DNA of 64,000 bases from Candidatus Thiodiazotropha endolucinida. GTDB taxonomy: Bacteria; Pseudomonadota; Gammaproteobacteria; Chromatiales; Chromatiaceae. The notes under the pieces were generated by a model. That model worked only from the letters and a program-made list of their open reading frames with translations. It ran no database searches and was not told the origin of the DNA. Below are positions 18,644 through 26,575 of the stretch, piece by piece. The first letter of the stretch is position 1. Each line of letters opens with the position of its first letter. The stretch covers positions 1-64,000 of the forward strand of contig NZ_MARB01000021.1 in assembly GCF_001715975.1 (NCBI RefSeq), given 5' to 3'. The position numbers and the translations under genes were made by a program.

Positions 18644-19708
18644 ATGAAACAGACAGACGATCTTCGCATTAAGGCAATCAAAGAACTGAGCCCCCCCGCT
18701 CAGATTCATCAAGAACTTCCCATCACGGAAAAGGCGGCCGATACTGTGTATTCGACACGGCAGCGGATACATCACATTTTGCATGACGAAGATGACCGAC
18801 TACTGGTTATTATCGGGCCCTGTTCGGTACATGACCCCGAAGCCGCCATGGAGTATGCCCGGCGTTTACAACCGGTGCGCGAACGGCTGAAGGATGATCT
18901 TGAAGTGGTGATGCGCGTTTATTTTGAAAAACCCAGGACTACAGTCGGCTGGAAGGGATTGATCAACGATCCGACCCTTGACGACAGATTCGAGATCAAT
19001 TCGGGTTTGCGCCTGGCCAGAAAACTCCTTCTGGACATCAATAATCTGGGGGTTCCAGCCGGCACGGAATACCTGGACCTGATCAGTCCGCAATATATCG
19101 CCGACCTGATCAGCTGGGGCGCAATTGGCGCCCGCACAACCGAAAGCCAGGCCCACCGTGAACTCGCATCGGGCCTCTCATGTCCGGTGGGATTCAAGAA
19201 CGCAACCAACGGCAGTATGCGGGTCGCTCTCGATGCAATTCGTTCGTCCTCCCGCCCCCACCATTTCCTGTCAGTCACCAAGGAGGGCAGGTCCGCTATC
19301 TTCTCAACACATGGCAACCAGGATTGCCACGTTATTCTTAGAGGCGGCAGCCGTCCCAACTATGACTCGGAGAGTATCAACATTGCAGCGGAGGAGATGG
19401 AAAGCAATGGTCTGAAAGCCAGGGTGATGATCGATTTCAGCCATGCCAACAGCCGCAAGCAACATCCCCGACAGCTCCTCGTAGGACGCGATGTGGCCAG
19501 CCAGATTGCACGGGGAGACCAACGTATCATGGGAGCCATGATCGAGAGTTTTCTGATCGAGGGTAGACAGGACAGAATAGAGGGTGAGACCCTGGCCTAT
19601 GGCCAGAGTATTACGGACGCCTGTATCAGTTGGGAAAACAGTGAGCCACTATTGGAAACCTTGGCCGAAGCAGTCAGACAACGGCGTGAATTCGTTGCAG
19701 CGGCTTGA
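18644..19708 (+). CDS. aroG: 3-deoxy-7-phosphoheptulonate synthase (DAHP synthase, class I)
   Basis: DAHP synthase condenses phosphoenolpyruvate with erythrose 4-phosphate, the first step of aromatic amino acid synthesis. The class I enzyme is evident from IIGPCSVHDPEAAMEYA, RVYFEKPRTTVGWKG, GARTTESQAHRELASG, GFKNATNGS and VMIDFSHANSRKQ. At 354 residues it has the usual length of the feedback-sensitive AroF/G/H group; which amino acid inhibits it cannot be told here. The upstream 175 bp contain no clear operator. The next gene starts about 30 bp downstream on the same strand. Confidence 0.93.
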   Translation: MKQTDDLRIKAIKELSPPAQIHQELPITEKAADTVYSTRQRIHHILHDEDDRLLVIIGPCSVHDPEAAMEYARRLQPVRERLKDDLEVVMRVYFEKPRTTVGWKGLINDPTLDDRFEINSGLRLARKLLLDINNLGVPAGTEYLDLISPQYIADLISWGAIGARTTESQAHRELASGLSCPVGFKNATNGSMRVALDAIRSSSRPHHFLSVTKEGRSAIFSTHGNQDCHVILRGGSRPNYDSESINIAAEEMESNGLKARVMIDFSHANSRKQHPRQLLVGRDVASQIARGDQRIMGAMIESFLIEGRQDRIEGETLAYGQSITDACISWENSEPLLETLAEAVRQRREFVAAA

Positions 19709-19740
19709 TGCCATAAAGTAGAGAAACCGGATGATTCCAG

Positions 19741-19866
19741 ATGCCTGAAGAAGCAATTGAGTTATTGGTATTAGGTAACACCACACCTGAAGTTGAGGCC
19801 TATCTAGATGCCTTGCGTAACAATGGCAACCCGGCACACGCCACACGCCACACGCATCGAGCATGA
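19741..19866 (+). CDS. N-terminal fragment of FimX-like protein, out of frame after a 7-bp repeat
   Basis: The frame starting at ATG 19741 reads PEEAIELLVLGNTT and then a helix, the expected first beta strand and helix of a response-regulator-like domain. It then enters the CACACGC repeats and stops at 19864-19866. With two repeat copies instead of three it would run on without a break into the downstream 19808-21835 frame to give a 695-residue protein. It is therefore listed as the true 5' end of the next gene, disconnected in this sequence. Confidence 0.65.
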   Translation: MPEEAIELLVLGNTTPEVEAYLDALRNNGNPAHATRHTHRA

Positions 19867-21835
19867 TGCCGATCAGCTGGGCTCAGCACTGAAAGAGAAA
19901 AGATCACTGGATCTGTTGCTCTACACCATCGAAAACGAAGCGCTGGACACAACACATCTATTTGCCATCATTGGCGCTATCAATCCTATCATTCCCGTTG
20001 TCGCCGTATGTGACTCGCCCGATGAAGAGCTGCAGCTGGATCTGATGCGGCAGGGCGTTACAGACCTGGTGCAACGAAAAAATCATCCGCATCTTGTGCA
20101 GGTAATTCTTCGCGAACACAAGCATCTCAGTGGCATGCGCCGCTTGCAGCGGCTGGAGCGCCAGCTTGAAGAAGCCGAGGAGCGCTGTGATGCGCTTACG
20201 GAAAGCTCTAGAGATGCCATCGCCTATGTACATGAAGGTATGCATGTCACTGCCAACCGCGCCTATTTAGAGCTGTTCGGGCTCGCCGGGGAGGATGAAA
20301 TCGAGGGGCTCCCCATACTGGACATGATTGCATCCGCCGAACATCAGACGTTTAAAAAACTGCTGCGCAAACTGAGTGCCGATAGTGACTATTCAAGTGA
20401 AGTGAAAACCACGTGCGTTCGCGACAACGGCACCGAATTCAGTGCAGAGCTCCATTTCACGCCCGCCAGTATAGATGGTGAAGCATGCACACAAGTCATC
20501 ATCCGCGATCAATCGATCTCCAGGGAAGTCGAGGAAAAGCTGCGCCTGCTCAGTACCCAAGATGTACAGACGGGTCTCTACAACCGCCAATATTTCATTG
20601 GCCAACTGGACGAAGAAGCCAAACATCACTTTGATCGCGGTCAAAACCCACAGACGCTGCTTTACATCACTCTGGACAATTTCACAGAAATACGCAGTAA
20701 AACCGGTATCAAAAAGAGCGATGCGCTGCTGCTGGAGATTGCGGGGGAGATTCGTAAAATTGTCTCGAAAAACGATCTTCTCGCACGTTTTGGCGATCAT
20801 ACCTTTACCATTCTCACTGCAAAGCAGGAGCTGGCGGCTACTGAAGAAAAAGCCCGTAAAATCTGTGACACCGTAGCCTCTCATACCTTTCAGGAAAGCG
20901 ACAGCGACATCAATCCAAGCTGCAGCATCGGTGTGGTTTTCTCATCCGATGATGTACTCAGCGGCCACGATTTTATTACCCAAGCCTACCATGCCTGCGA
21001 GCACGCCCGTTCCAATGGCGGCAACGATTTCTATATCACCGACAGCCAAATTCCGGAAGACACGCAAACTACGGCCAGTGAGGCCAATCTCAGCAATCTG
21101 ATTCGCTATGCCTTCGAAAACAATCAGTTTCAATTGGCGTATCAACCCATTGTCAGCCTACATGGCGATACCAGGGAGAACTATGCGATCACAGTCCGCC
21201 TGATTGATGAAAGCAAGGAGGAGATCCAACCCGAGCATTTTCTCAACCAGGTCAAATCACTGAACAGAATGCCGGAACTGGATCGTTGGGTCATTCGCCA
21301 TGCCATCGATGAACTCGCGACACAGCGTAAACAAGGTAAAAAAATCAATTTCCTGATCAGTATTTCCGGCGCAACGCTGGAAGATGACACCTTGTTGCTG
21401 TTCATTTGCGATTGCCTGCGGGATTACGAAGCCAAAGGCTCCTGGGTGACCTTTCAGTTCGATGACGATGAGGCCCGATCACACCTGCACCAACTGCAGA
21501 AACTGGCTGAGGGATTGAAAAAGATTAAATGTAAAACCTGCTTGGGTCATTTCGGCTTAGCGAAAAAGCCCGAAGCCATTCTCAATAGTTTCCCCCTGGA
21601 TTTCATTCAATTTCACAGCTATTTCCTCTCCGATCTGTTCGAAAATCAAGACAAGCAGGATGCCTTGAATCATCTCAATGAAGTGATACAGGCAGAAAAT
21701 ATCAAGACCATTGCCTCAGGTGTGGAGGATGCCAGCAGTCTGGCCATTCTCTGGTCAATCGGCGTCAACTATATTCGCGGTTATTTTATCCAGGAACCTT
21801 CAGCATCCATCGATTACGATTTCCATACTGATTGA
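19808..21835 (+). CDS. FimX-like c-di-GMP protein (REC-like, PAS, degenerate GGDEF and EAL)
   Basis: The layout from the N-terminus is a response-regulator-like domain without clear phosphoacceptor (to about residue 110), a coiled linker, a PAS domain (about 130-230), a GGDEF domain and an EAL domain. The GGDEF signature is degenerate (RFGDHTF), and the first EAL motif is replaced (NYAITVRL after FQLAYQPIV), so the protein should bind c-di-GMP or act as a scaffold rather than make or cut it. FimX of Pseudomonas and Xanthomonas, which controls type IV pili, has the same order and degeneracy. The frame given is the only one open in this sequence and must use an internal ATG at 19808 or 19823, losing the first beta strand. 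See the repeat at 19835. Confidence 0.8.
   Translation: MPCVTMATRHTPHATRIEHDADQLGSALKEKRSLDLLLYTIENEALDTTHLFAIIGAINPIIPVVAVCDSPDEELQLDLMRQGVTDLVQRKNHPHLVQVILREHKHLSGMRRLQRLERQLEEAEERCDALTESSRDAIAYVHEGMHVTANRAYLELFGLAGEDEIEGLPILDMIASAEHQTFKKLLRKLSADSDYSSEVKTTCVRDNGTEFSAELHFTPASIDGEACTQVIIRDQSISREVEEKLRLLSTQDVQTGLYNRQYFIGQLDEEAKHHFDRGQNPQTLLYITLDNFTEIRSKTGIKKSDALLLEIAGEIRKIVSKNDLLARFGDHTFTILTAKQELAATEEKARKICDTVASHTFQESDSDINPSCSIGVVFSSDDVLSGHDFITQAYHACEHARSNGGNDFYITDSQIPEDTQTTASEANLSNLIRYAFENNQFQLAYQPIVSLHGDTRENYAITVRLIDESKEEIQPEHFLNQVKSLNRMPELDRWVIRHAIDELATQRKQGKKINFLISISGATLEDDTLLLFICDCLRDYEAKGSWVTFQFDDDEARSHLHQLQKLAEGLKKIKCKTCLGHFGLAKKPEAILNSFPLDFIQFHSYFLSDLFENQDKQDALNHLNEVIQAENIKTIASGVEDASSLAILWSIGVNYIRGYFIQEPSASIDYDFHTD
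19835..19855 (+). repeat. three perfect tandem copies of CACACGC in the coding region
   Basis: The copies are at 19835-19841, 19842-19848 and 19849-19855. Because 7 is not a multiple of 3, each gain or loss of a unit shifts the frame. Three copies split the gene into the frames 19741-19866 and 19808-21835; two (or five) copies join them. This is the form of a slipped-strand contingency locus. Confidence 0.85.
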
Positions 21836-21886
21836 GGCTGACCCTTGCGGAACGGGCAAAAGATTGAGATGCCACTGTCGCCCCCC

Positions 21887-22157
21887 CTAGGGCCTGTTAA
21901 CACTAATCCAATACGCCCTGTTGTGCCTGAAAAAGCGCCAATCAAGGCGCGAGGAGAGAGGTTTGGTTATTCCAAATGAGCGACGAGCAACGCCGAGTGG
22001 CGCTTTTTCAGGCGCAACCCGAAGGGCTGGGGCTGTTTTTGCGCCCAGCGGCGTTATCATTCGCTCATGTAGCATAACTACACCTCGCTCATTCTGCCTT
22101 GCTGGACACAAAAACAGCCCCAGCAGGGCGTATTGGATTAGTGTTAACAGGCCCTAG
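21887..22157. mobile_element. 271-bp MITE-like element with 34-bp perfect terminal inverted repeats
   Basis: The bases 21887-21920 and 22124-22157 are exact inverted copies of each other, beginning CTAGGGCCTGTTAACACTAA. Nested inside are a second inverted pair, CTGAAAAAGCGCC (about 21927) with GGCGCTTTTTCAG (about 22001), and a third, GGGGCTGTTTTTG with CAAAAACAGCCCC. The short open frames in it are repeat products without a plausible gene. It fills the spacer between the convergent FimX-like gene and the coiled-coil protein gene. Single ends of the same family lie at 41083-41117 and 45038-45053. Confidence 0.8.
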
Positions 22158-22235
22158 GCATTAGCCTCTCGCCCGCCAATATTGCGTATCATGACGAAAG
22201 AAGCCGGCCAGAAACGGAACCGACCAAGATAGCAG

Positions 22236-22757
22236 CTACCAGGGCATAAATGAGTTCCAGAATGTCATCGGCCGGGATGCATCATGAATATTGTAGTTCA
22301 TCGAATGCATGTCCCGTTGGATGTTATAGGTTGCGTGGGTCATCGTCTTAATGGACTCTTCCATGGAATCCATACTTGTGAGCATTGGTTCCAGGGTTCT
22401 GACATCCTGGGCCATCGATTCCACACTGACAGCCATGGTACGTACATTGGCTGAGAGTTGACCGACGCTGTCGGTCATGGTCATGAGATTGCTTGACATG
22501 ATATTCATATTGGAATCTACGCTCAGGGCCAGGAAATGGATATCCTTGGCGAGACTGAAGATCAAATAGAATCCATATGCCGCCAGCAATATAAATGCAA
22601 AAAGAGAGGGATAGACGATCAGTTCCCAGCGCCGCGCGCTGGTTTCGAACGCCATTGACAGGCGATCCATCGAGTCCTGAGTATCTCTGCTGTCTGCCTC
22701 AGCACCCCTATCCTCTACCTGATCATTCAGGGGTTTCTTGTCGTCTTTTTCAAACAT
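22236..22757 (-). CDS. membrane-anchored coiled-coil protein, NSFxPW family (copy A)
   Basis: I do not recognise a named family. From ATG 22757 the protein has 173 residues: a charged N-terminus (MFEKDDKK), a RWELIVYPS segment leading into one transmembrane helix (about residues 46-70, containing GFYLI), then about 90 residues of heptad-like sequence rich in methionine and serine (MTDSVGQLSANVRTMAVSVE and similar). It ends in RPMTFWNSFMPW. The layout suggests an inner-membrane anchor with a long periplasmic or cytoplasmic coiled coil. A clear paralogue lies at 38608-39174. An upstream in-frame start exists, but MFEKD is shared with the paralogue and is therefore preferred. A terminator separates it from the DUF302-type gene upstream. 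Confidence 0.75.
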   Translation of the reverse strand: MFEKDDKKPLNDQVEDRGAEADSRDTQDSMDRLSMAFETSARRWELIVYPSLFAFILLAAYGFYLIFSLAKDIHFLALSVDSNMNIMSSNLMTMTDSVGQLSANVRTMAVSVESMAQDVRTLEPMLTSMDSMEESIKTMTHATYNIQRDMHSMNYNIHDASRPMTFWNSFMPW

Positions 22758-22885
22758 ACTATCTCGACCTAATACTAATTCTATGATTCTGGTCATAACG
22801 AATAGTAGCATAGCAACCGTTTATCACAATCAAAGTGTGTTGATACGCTAATAGAAACGAAACAATATCAGCACCAAACAGGCAT

Positions 22886-22915
22886 AAAAAAACCGGGCAT
22901 TGGCCCGGTTTTTAA
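22886..22915. terminator. bidirectional rho-independent terminator
   Basis: AACCGGGC (22891-22898), loop ATTG and GCCCGGTT (22903-22910) form a perfect 8-bp stem with A residues on the left and T residues on the right. It lies about 50 bp past the stop of the minus-strand DUF302-type gene and should end its transcript. Confidence 0.85.
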
Positions 22916-22960
22916 TTTTTATTACAATTAGTTAGCTTATTACCACAGCTTTATTATGGT

Positions 22961-23539
22961 TTAGAACTCTCCTGTCGCACCCCGATTCATGATGTCCAGG
23001 ATATAATCCTTGACCAGTAAGGCCTCCTCCTTGAGATCAGGTGGCAGAGGCTTCCCACCATAGATCATCATGTCCATGTTCAGTGCAGTCAGCCAGAGCC
23101 TTCCCTGTTGATCCTCGATCAAGGTGATTCTGCATGGCAGATAAGCCGAATAGGCGTCAGAATAATCGAGCATCTTGGCCGCGATCAGTGAATTACAGAA
23201 CAGATAGATCTTCACGAAGCGGTATTTCTCACCACTCTTTGCCTCAATATCCTTGTACAGTGGAAGCTCACCTACATTCGACATATTGTGCTCGTTGGCG
23301 ACAAATTTCATGGTCTCTTCCACATCCTCCCAGGTGAGATCTTCCGCCACCGGAACCTTCCAGATGCTCGCTTCAGCCACATTCTTGGTAGACATGGTAG
23401 CCTGCGCAAATTCCATGAACATCTTACCCGCTTCAGGATCGAATTCTTGAAACTCCTTGTTATACTTCACATAGATGGCAGCCGCGCCCATGACTACCAA
23501 AAGCCCAATCAGGGCGAACAGATTTTTTATCATCCCCAT
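22961..23539 (-). CDS. DUF302-type membrane-anchored protein
   Basis: An N-terminal signal anchor (MIKNLFALIGLLVVMGAAAIYV) is followed by a domain resembling DUF302: a mid-region YRFVKIYLFCNSLIAAKML, then AYLPCRITLIEDQQGRLWLT with a cysteine at the usual position, and a helical C-terminus. DUF302 proteins are frequent in sulfur-oxidising bacteria, often in the periplasm, but their function is not established. Several starts are possible within 18 bases (TTG 23551, ATG 23539, ATG 23533); GGAGAGAG favours one of the two ATGs. It follows the orphan parA by about 70 bp on the same strand and is followed by a terminator, so these two genes probably form a transcript. Confidence 0.7.
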   Translation of the reverse strand: MGMIKNLFALIGLLVVMGAAAIYVKYNKEFQEFDPEAGKMFMEFAQATMSTKNVAEASIWKVPVAEDLTWEDVEETMKFVANEHNMSNVGELPLYKDIEAKSGEKYRFVKIYLFCNSLIAAKMLDYSDAYSAYLPCRITLIEDQQGRLWLTALNMDMMIYGGKPLPPDLKEEALLVKDYILDIMNRGATGEF

Positions 23540-23607
23540 CTCTCTCTCCAACGAACAACCAATAATATAGAATTGAGAATCCCAAACGACACAGCGCTAT
23601 TACACAC

Positions 23608-24243
23608 TTATTGGCTGATGTACTTGGGATACAACGCAGCTGTCAGCGCATAGAACTCTTTACTGCCTTTTCCTCTCGGATCCAGTTCATATACAGCCAA
23701 ACCCTCACTGAAAGATCTGCGAAAAACCGTTCTTTGACAGAGGCGGTATTTTATAAAATCCACATCCGGCAGAGATACCAGGGCAGCAGCAGCTTCATCG
23801 GATTCCCTGATCGCATGGTGGGTATCGGCCCGGTTGATGAATGCCAACAAATCAGGACGATCGCCATCCACAGCCTCATCGAGAAAATTGATGAACCGCT
23901 GAGTCGACCAGATATCGGCCTGAGAAGGGGGTACTGGAATCACTACCCGATCAGCCAGCGCCAATGCCAATTTCATCGAATCGATATCGGAAGTCCCGAC
24001 ATCAATCAGTACTTCATCATAACCCGCGAGTTTCTTTCTGGACAATGCCGATGCGTTCTTAATATTCAGATAGGGTTCATATCCCTCCTCTGTCCGAACC
24101 TCGGATACATCACTCAAGGTCGCCTGCGGATCGGCGTCTATGACCAGTACTTCAGCCTCTGCCATTTCCAACCAGACAGCCAGATTGAAGGTCACCGTGC
24201 TTTTGCCGGACCCTCCTTTCAGACTACCGATTACTGTGATCAT
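23608..24243 (-). CDS. orphan ParA/MinD-type ATPase
   Basis: A 211-residue ParA-family ATPase with the deviant Walker A motif KGGSGKST at residues 9-16, a DADPQATLSD switch region at about 37-46 and IDVGTSDIDS as switch II. Such short ParA proteins position cargo such as plasmids, chemoreceptor arrays, carboxysomes or secretion machinery. No parB, parS-like iteron or carboxysome gene is adjacent, so it is not a chromosome-partition pair. Its neighbour is a DUF302-type membrane protein, which might be a partner or just co-transcribed. The cargo cannot be told from the sequence. Confidence 0.85.
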   Translation of the reverse strand: MITVIGSLKGGSGKSTVTFNLAVWLEMAEAEVLVIDADPQATLSDVSEVRTEEGYEPYLNIKNASALSRKKLAGYDEVLIDVGTSDIDSMKLALALADRVVIPVPPSQADIWSTQRFINFLDEAVDGDRPDLLAFINRADTHHAIRESDEAAAALVSLPDVDFIKYRLCQRTVFRRSFSEGLAVYELDPRGKGSKEFYALTAALYPKYISQ

Positions 24244-24338
24244 ACACTCCCCTTTATTATATTATCGGTCATGTTTGCGCGCTTTATCCGGGAATATACA
24301 GAGTGCTTTTATTATCTATCGTCAGCCTCTCTATAACC

Positions 24339-25550
24339 TCAGTCCACCGGCAAGTATTGCGAAACCCTCGGCCACTCCTGCTGCCCGGCCAACTTATACC
24401 ATGCCCCTTCACCGTCACCCCGTCCATCATACCAGTTGATACCGTATCGGTTCGGCACATCGGGCCGCCGCATCGGATGTGACATTCCAGGATAGGACAT
24501 TGCCATTTGAGGTTGCCATTCCCGCCTCATAGTATCGTAATTGGCCCAACCGGGCCGCCTCCATTGATAGTTTGCTGCAGGATATGATCCGGCGGCATAC
24601 CTATCCGGTATACCGCGATAGCGATATCCATCCCATACCGGTCGTTTTAGTGGACGGAAACGATGTCCTGTGAAAGGAGTTTGCCCTGTATATCGAGGGG
24701 CGGCATAGCCACGGGGAATCGGGTATCCGACACTATCTCCCCGCCAACGGTATCTGTCGTTCGAGTGAGCCACCGAAAACTGATTGTACCTGTCAAGGTA
24801 TCGATATGGATCATAATGTGATGATGCCAAACCTGGCATAGGTATCCAGGAACGATCATAACCGATGCGCATCGGATCCCAGGGATTGTAACCATAATCC
24901 TGCATACCCGGTACTGCGGGACTTCGTCGTCTCTGTTGGTCCATGTAGTTACTAGGTTGCTGTACCTTGAGCGGGCGATAGACATAATGGTTGGGTATTT
25001 CAAGCTGTGCAGGCCGATAGGTCCACCTCGGCGGAGCCTCTCTCAGCCGCTCCCTTTCCATGGGCCTGAATCTGTACTGACTGTTGGGGCCATACTTCAG
25101 GTATCCTGCACGGGCAGATTGAGCCGCAGGTCGCCAATAGAATTGCTTGGGGACAGCCGCTCCCTGTGCTCCCTGGGAGCCAGGATTGTAAATATTCGTC
25201 GGCATTGCATATGCCCCGTTGTCGGGCCTTTTATAAGGTGCAGGACTTGTATTTGGCATCCTGGAAACGAGGCTCTTGTGACGACCGGCGTAGCCCTTCC
25301 AGGGTCTGAAGCTATAGGATTGCGGCCTATGCAGAGAGTAATTGTTACCACGCGTCCAAGCCGTAGGCCTAGCGTTTTGTTCCGGCTGAGGGGAGAAGTT
25401 GTTCCAGTTTACATCCCGGTGGTTCTGACTCTGGATTGGCCGCCATTTGCCTGTACCAGGATAGGAGGCACCCTCCACTGCAAACGTCAACGGCATAAGC
25501 ATCACGGAGATTATCCCTGTAATCAGTAGTGCATACGTCTTGTTTCTCAT
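24339..25550 (-). CDS. secreted Tyr/Arg/Pro-rich repeat protein 1
   Basis: I do not recognise a named family. A 403-residue protein with a Sec signal peptide (MRNKTYALLITGIISVMLMP, cleavage probably after TFA near residue 24). The mature part is low-complexity and very rich in Y, R, P, G, W and N. The motif aromatic-x-aromatic-R-P recurs: KWRPI, SFRPWKG, YWRPAA, YRFRPME, TYRPAQ, YVYRPLK and HRFRPLK. There is no transmembrane helix after the signal. Sulfur globule envelope proteins of purple sulfur bacteria are also secreted and Gly/Tyr/Pro-repetitive, so a structural role is possible, but I cannot align it with them. The next gene upstream codes for a smaller protein with the same motif. Confidence 0.75.
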   Translation of the reverse strand: MRNKTYALLITGIISVMLMPLTFAVEGASYPGTGKWRPIQSQNHRDVNWNNFSPQPEQNARPTAWTRGNNYSLHRPQSYSFRPWKGYAGRHKSLVSRMPNTSPAPYKRPDNGAYAMPTNIYNPGSQGAQGAAVPKQFYWRPAAQSARAGYLKYGPNSQYRFRPMERERLREAPPRWTYRPAQLEIPNHYVYRPLKVQQPSNYMDQQRRRSPAVPGMQDYGYNPWDPMRIGYDRSWIPMPGLASSHYDPYRYLDRYNQFSVAHSNDRYRWRGDSVGYPIPRGYAAPRYTGQTPFTGHRFRPLKRPVWDGYRYRGIPDRYAAGSYPAANYQWRRPGWANYDTMRREWQPQMAMSYPGMSHPMRRPDVPNRYGINWYDGRGDGEGAWYKLAGQQEWPRVSQYLPVD

Positions 25551-25655
25551 CTTGATTACCTGTTAATTTGGTCCATCATCTATTTATGCAGCCCTGACTC
25601 GTCACTTCTATGCGGCCCAGTGTGGGACTGGACAGTAAGGTGAAGACGAACTCCT

Positions 25656-25699
25656 AGACCTGTTTCAATTTACAACACAGTTTAGCGGTAAACAGGTCT
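25656..25699. repeat. 10-bp inverted repeat in the spacer between the two repeat-protein genes
   Basis: AGACCTGTTT (25656-25665) and AAACAGGTCT (25690-25699) are perfect inverted copies 24 bases apart. They lie in the 232-bp gap between the two secreted-protein genes and could end the upstream transcript or be a regulatory site. No T run is present. Nothing else is recognised in the gap. Confidence 0.4.
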
Positions 25700-25782
25700 G
25701 TACAAAACCACCACTGTGCTGTTTTTGCATGAAGTCGATTGGAATCAATAGATGCAGTGCAACGATCGTCATCAGGAACCCC

Positions 25783-26424
25783 CTATTCAGGACGGAACAT
25801 CGGCGCTTGATAGGCATCGGTAAATGCAGGATTGTAGGGAAATGATTGTGAACGCCCCCAATTCCCGCCGCGCTTCTTATCCAGTCTTTTATCAGGACGG
25901 AACTTATAGGCCCCCTGTCGCTGAATTTCCGGTTGGCCGTGACTATAACCACCGGATGAATGAATTGACCGGTTATCACTTCGATCCGGCTGCCAGGATT
26001 GATTGTAGAGTTCATTCCTCCGCTTAATGCGGAGTTGCTCGTCCGGGGTCAGTTCACGAAATCTAAACCCGTCCATGTGAGGGGTGATGGTATGCCTCTC
26101 TTCTACCGGCCTATAGACGCCACGGGGAAGACCTGGCGGTGTCTCGGCATAATCGATAACCGATGACGGATTGAGGGTCGACTGGTTTGGGAGACGGATA
26201 TTAGCGGAGTCGTCAGATGATTCAATGAGCTTCTCTTCTTCCTCATTCAAGGGACGCCAGCGATAGTGATCTTGCTGCAAGCCCAATCTGTTTTGAGTCT
26301 GGCTGCGGAACTGAAAATCGGCATAGGGCTCCCTTGCCAGGACATCACCAAGACCAACCAGACACAAGAGAGAGACTAACCAGAGCAATGCATCAATACG
26401 CAAACTACCACTCCATTTTGCCAA
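25783..26424 (-). CDS. secreted Tyr/Arg/Pro-rich repeat protein 2
   Basis: A 213-residue protein with a hydrophobic N-terminus (IDALLWLVSLLCLVGLGDVLA, possible cleavage before REPY) and a mature part with the same recurring motif as its neighbour: YRWRPLNE, VYRPVEE, FRFRELT, YKFRPDKR and a C-terminal MFRPE. The rest is charged and asparagine/serine-rich, without a recognisable fold. Location outside the cytoplasm is inferred from the signal. The adjacency and shared motif suggest that the two proteins work together or arose by duplication. Nothing in it suggests an enzyme. Confidence 0.7.
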   Translation of the reverse strand: MAKWSGSLRIDALLWLVSLLCLVGLGDVLAREPYADFQFRSQTQNRLGLQQDHYRWRPLNEEEEKLIESSDDSANIRLPNQSTLNPSSVIDYAETPPGLPRGVYRPVEERHTITPHMDGFRFRELTPDEQLRIKRRNELYNQSWQPDRSDNRSIHSSGGYSHGQPEIQRQGAYKFRPDKRLDKKRGGNWGRSQSFPYNPAFTDAYQAPMFRPE

Positions 26425-26575
26425 AATGAGTATAGACCATACCGACAGAGGCAGGACCTGGTTGAGTGGTAATCGACCGCCTAACGTCCGGGTTTAGCCT
26501 CACCAACCCGGCACCATAACAAGTAGTGTGCAGCTACTGTGGCCTGTCTGCAGCGATGGATTAACAAGCCAAAAA

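Noticed and set aside
21887-22157. Short open frames inside the 271-bp element
   Set aside because: They start and end in the terminal repeats and have identical ends (ISVNRP) only because the repeats are inverted copies. No coding signal.
23608-24243. Carboxysome positioning (McdA) role for the ParA protein
   Set aside because: No carboxysome shell gene, McdB-like gene or carboxysomal carbonic anhydrase is in the window, and the ATPase is not near the cbb operons.
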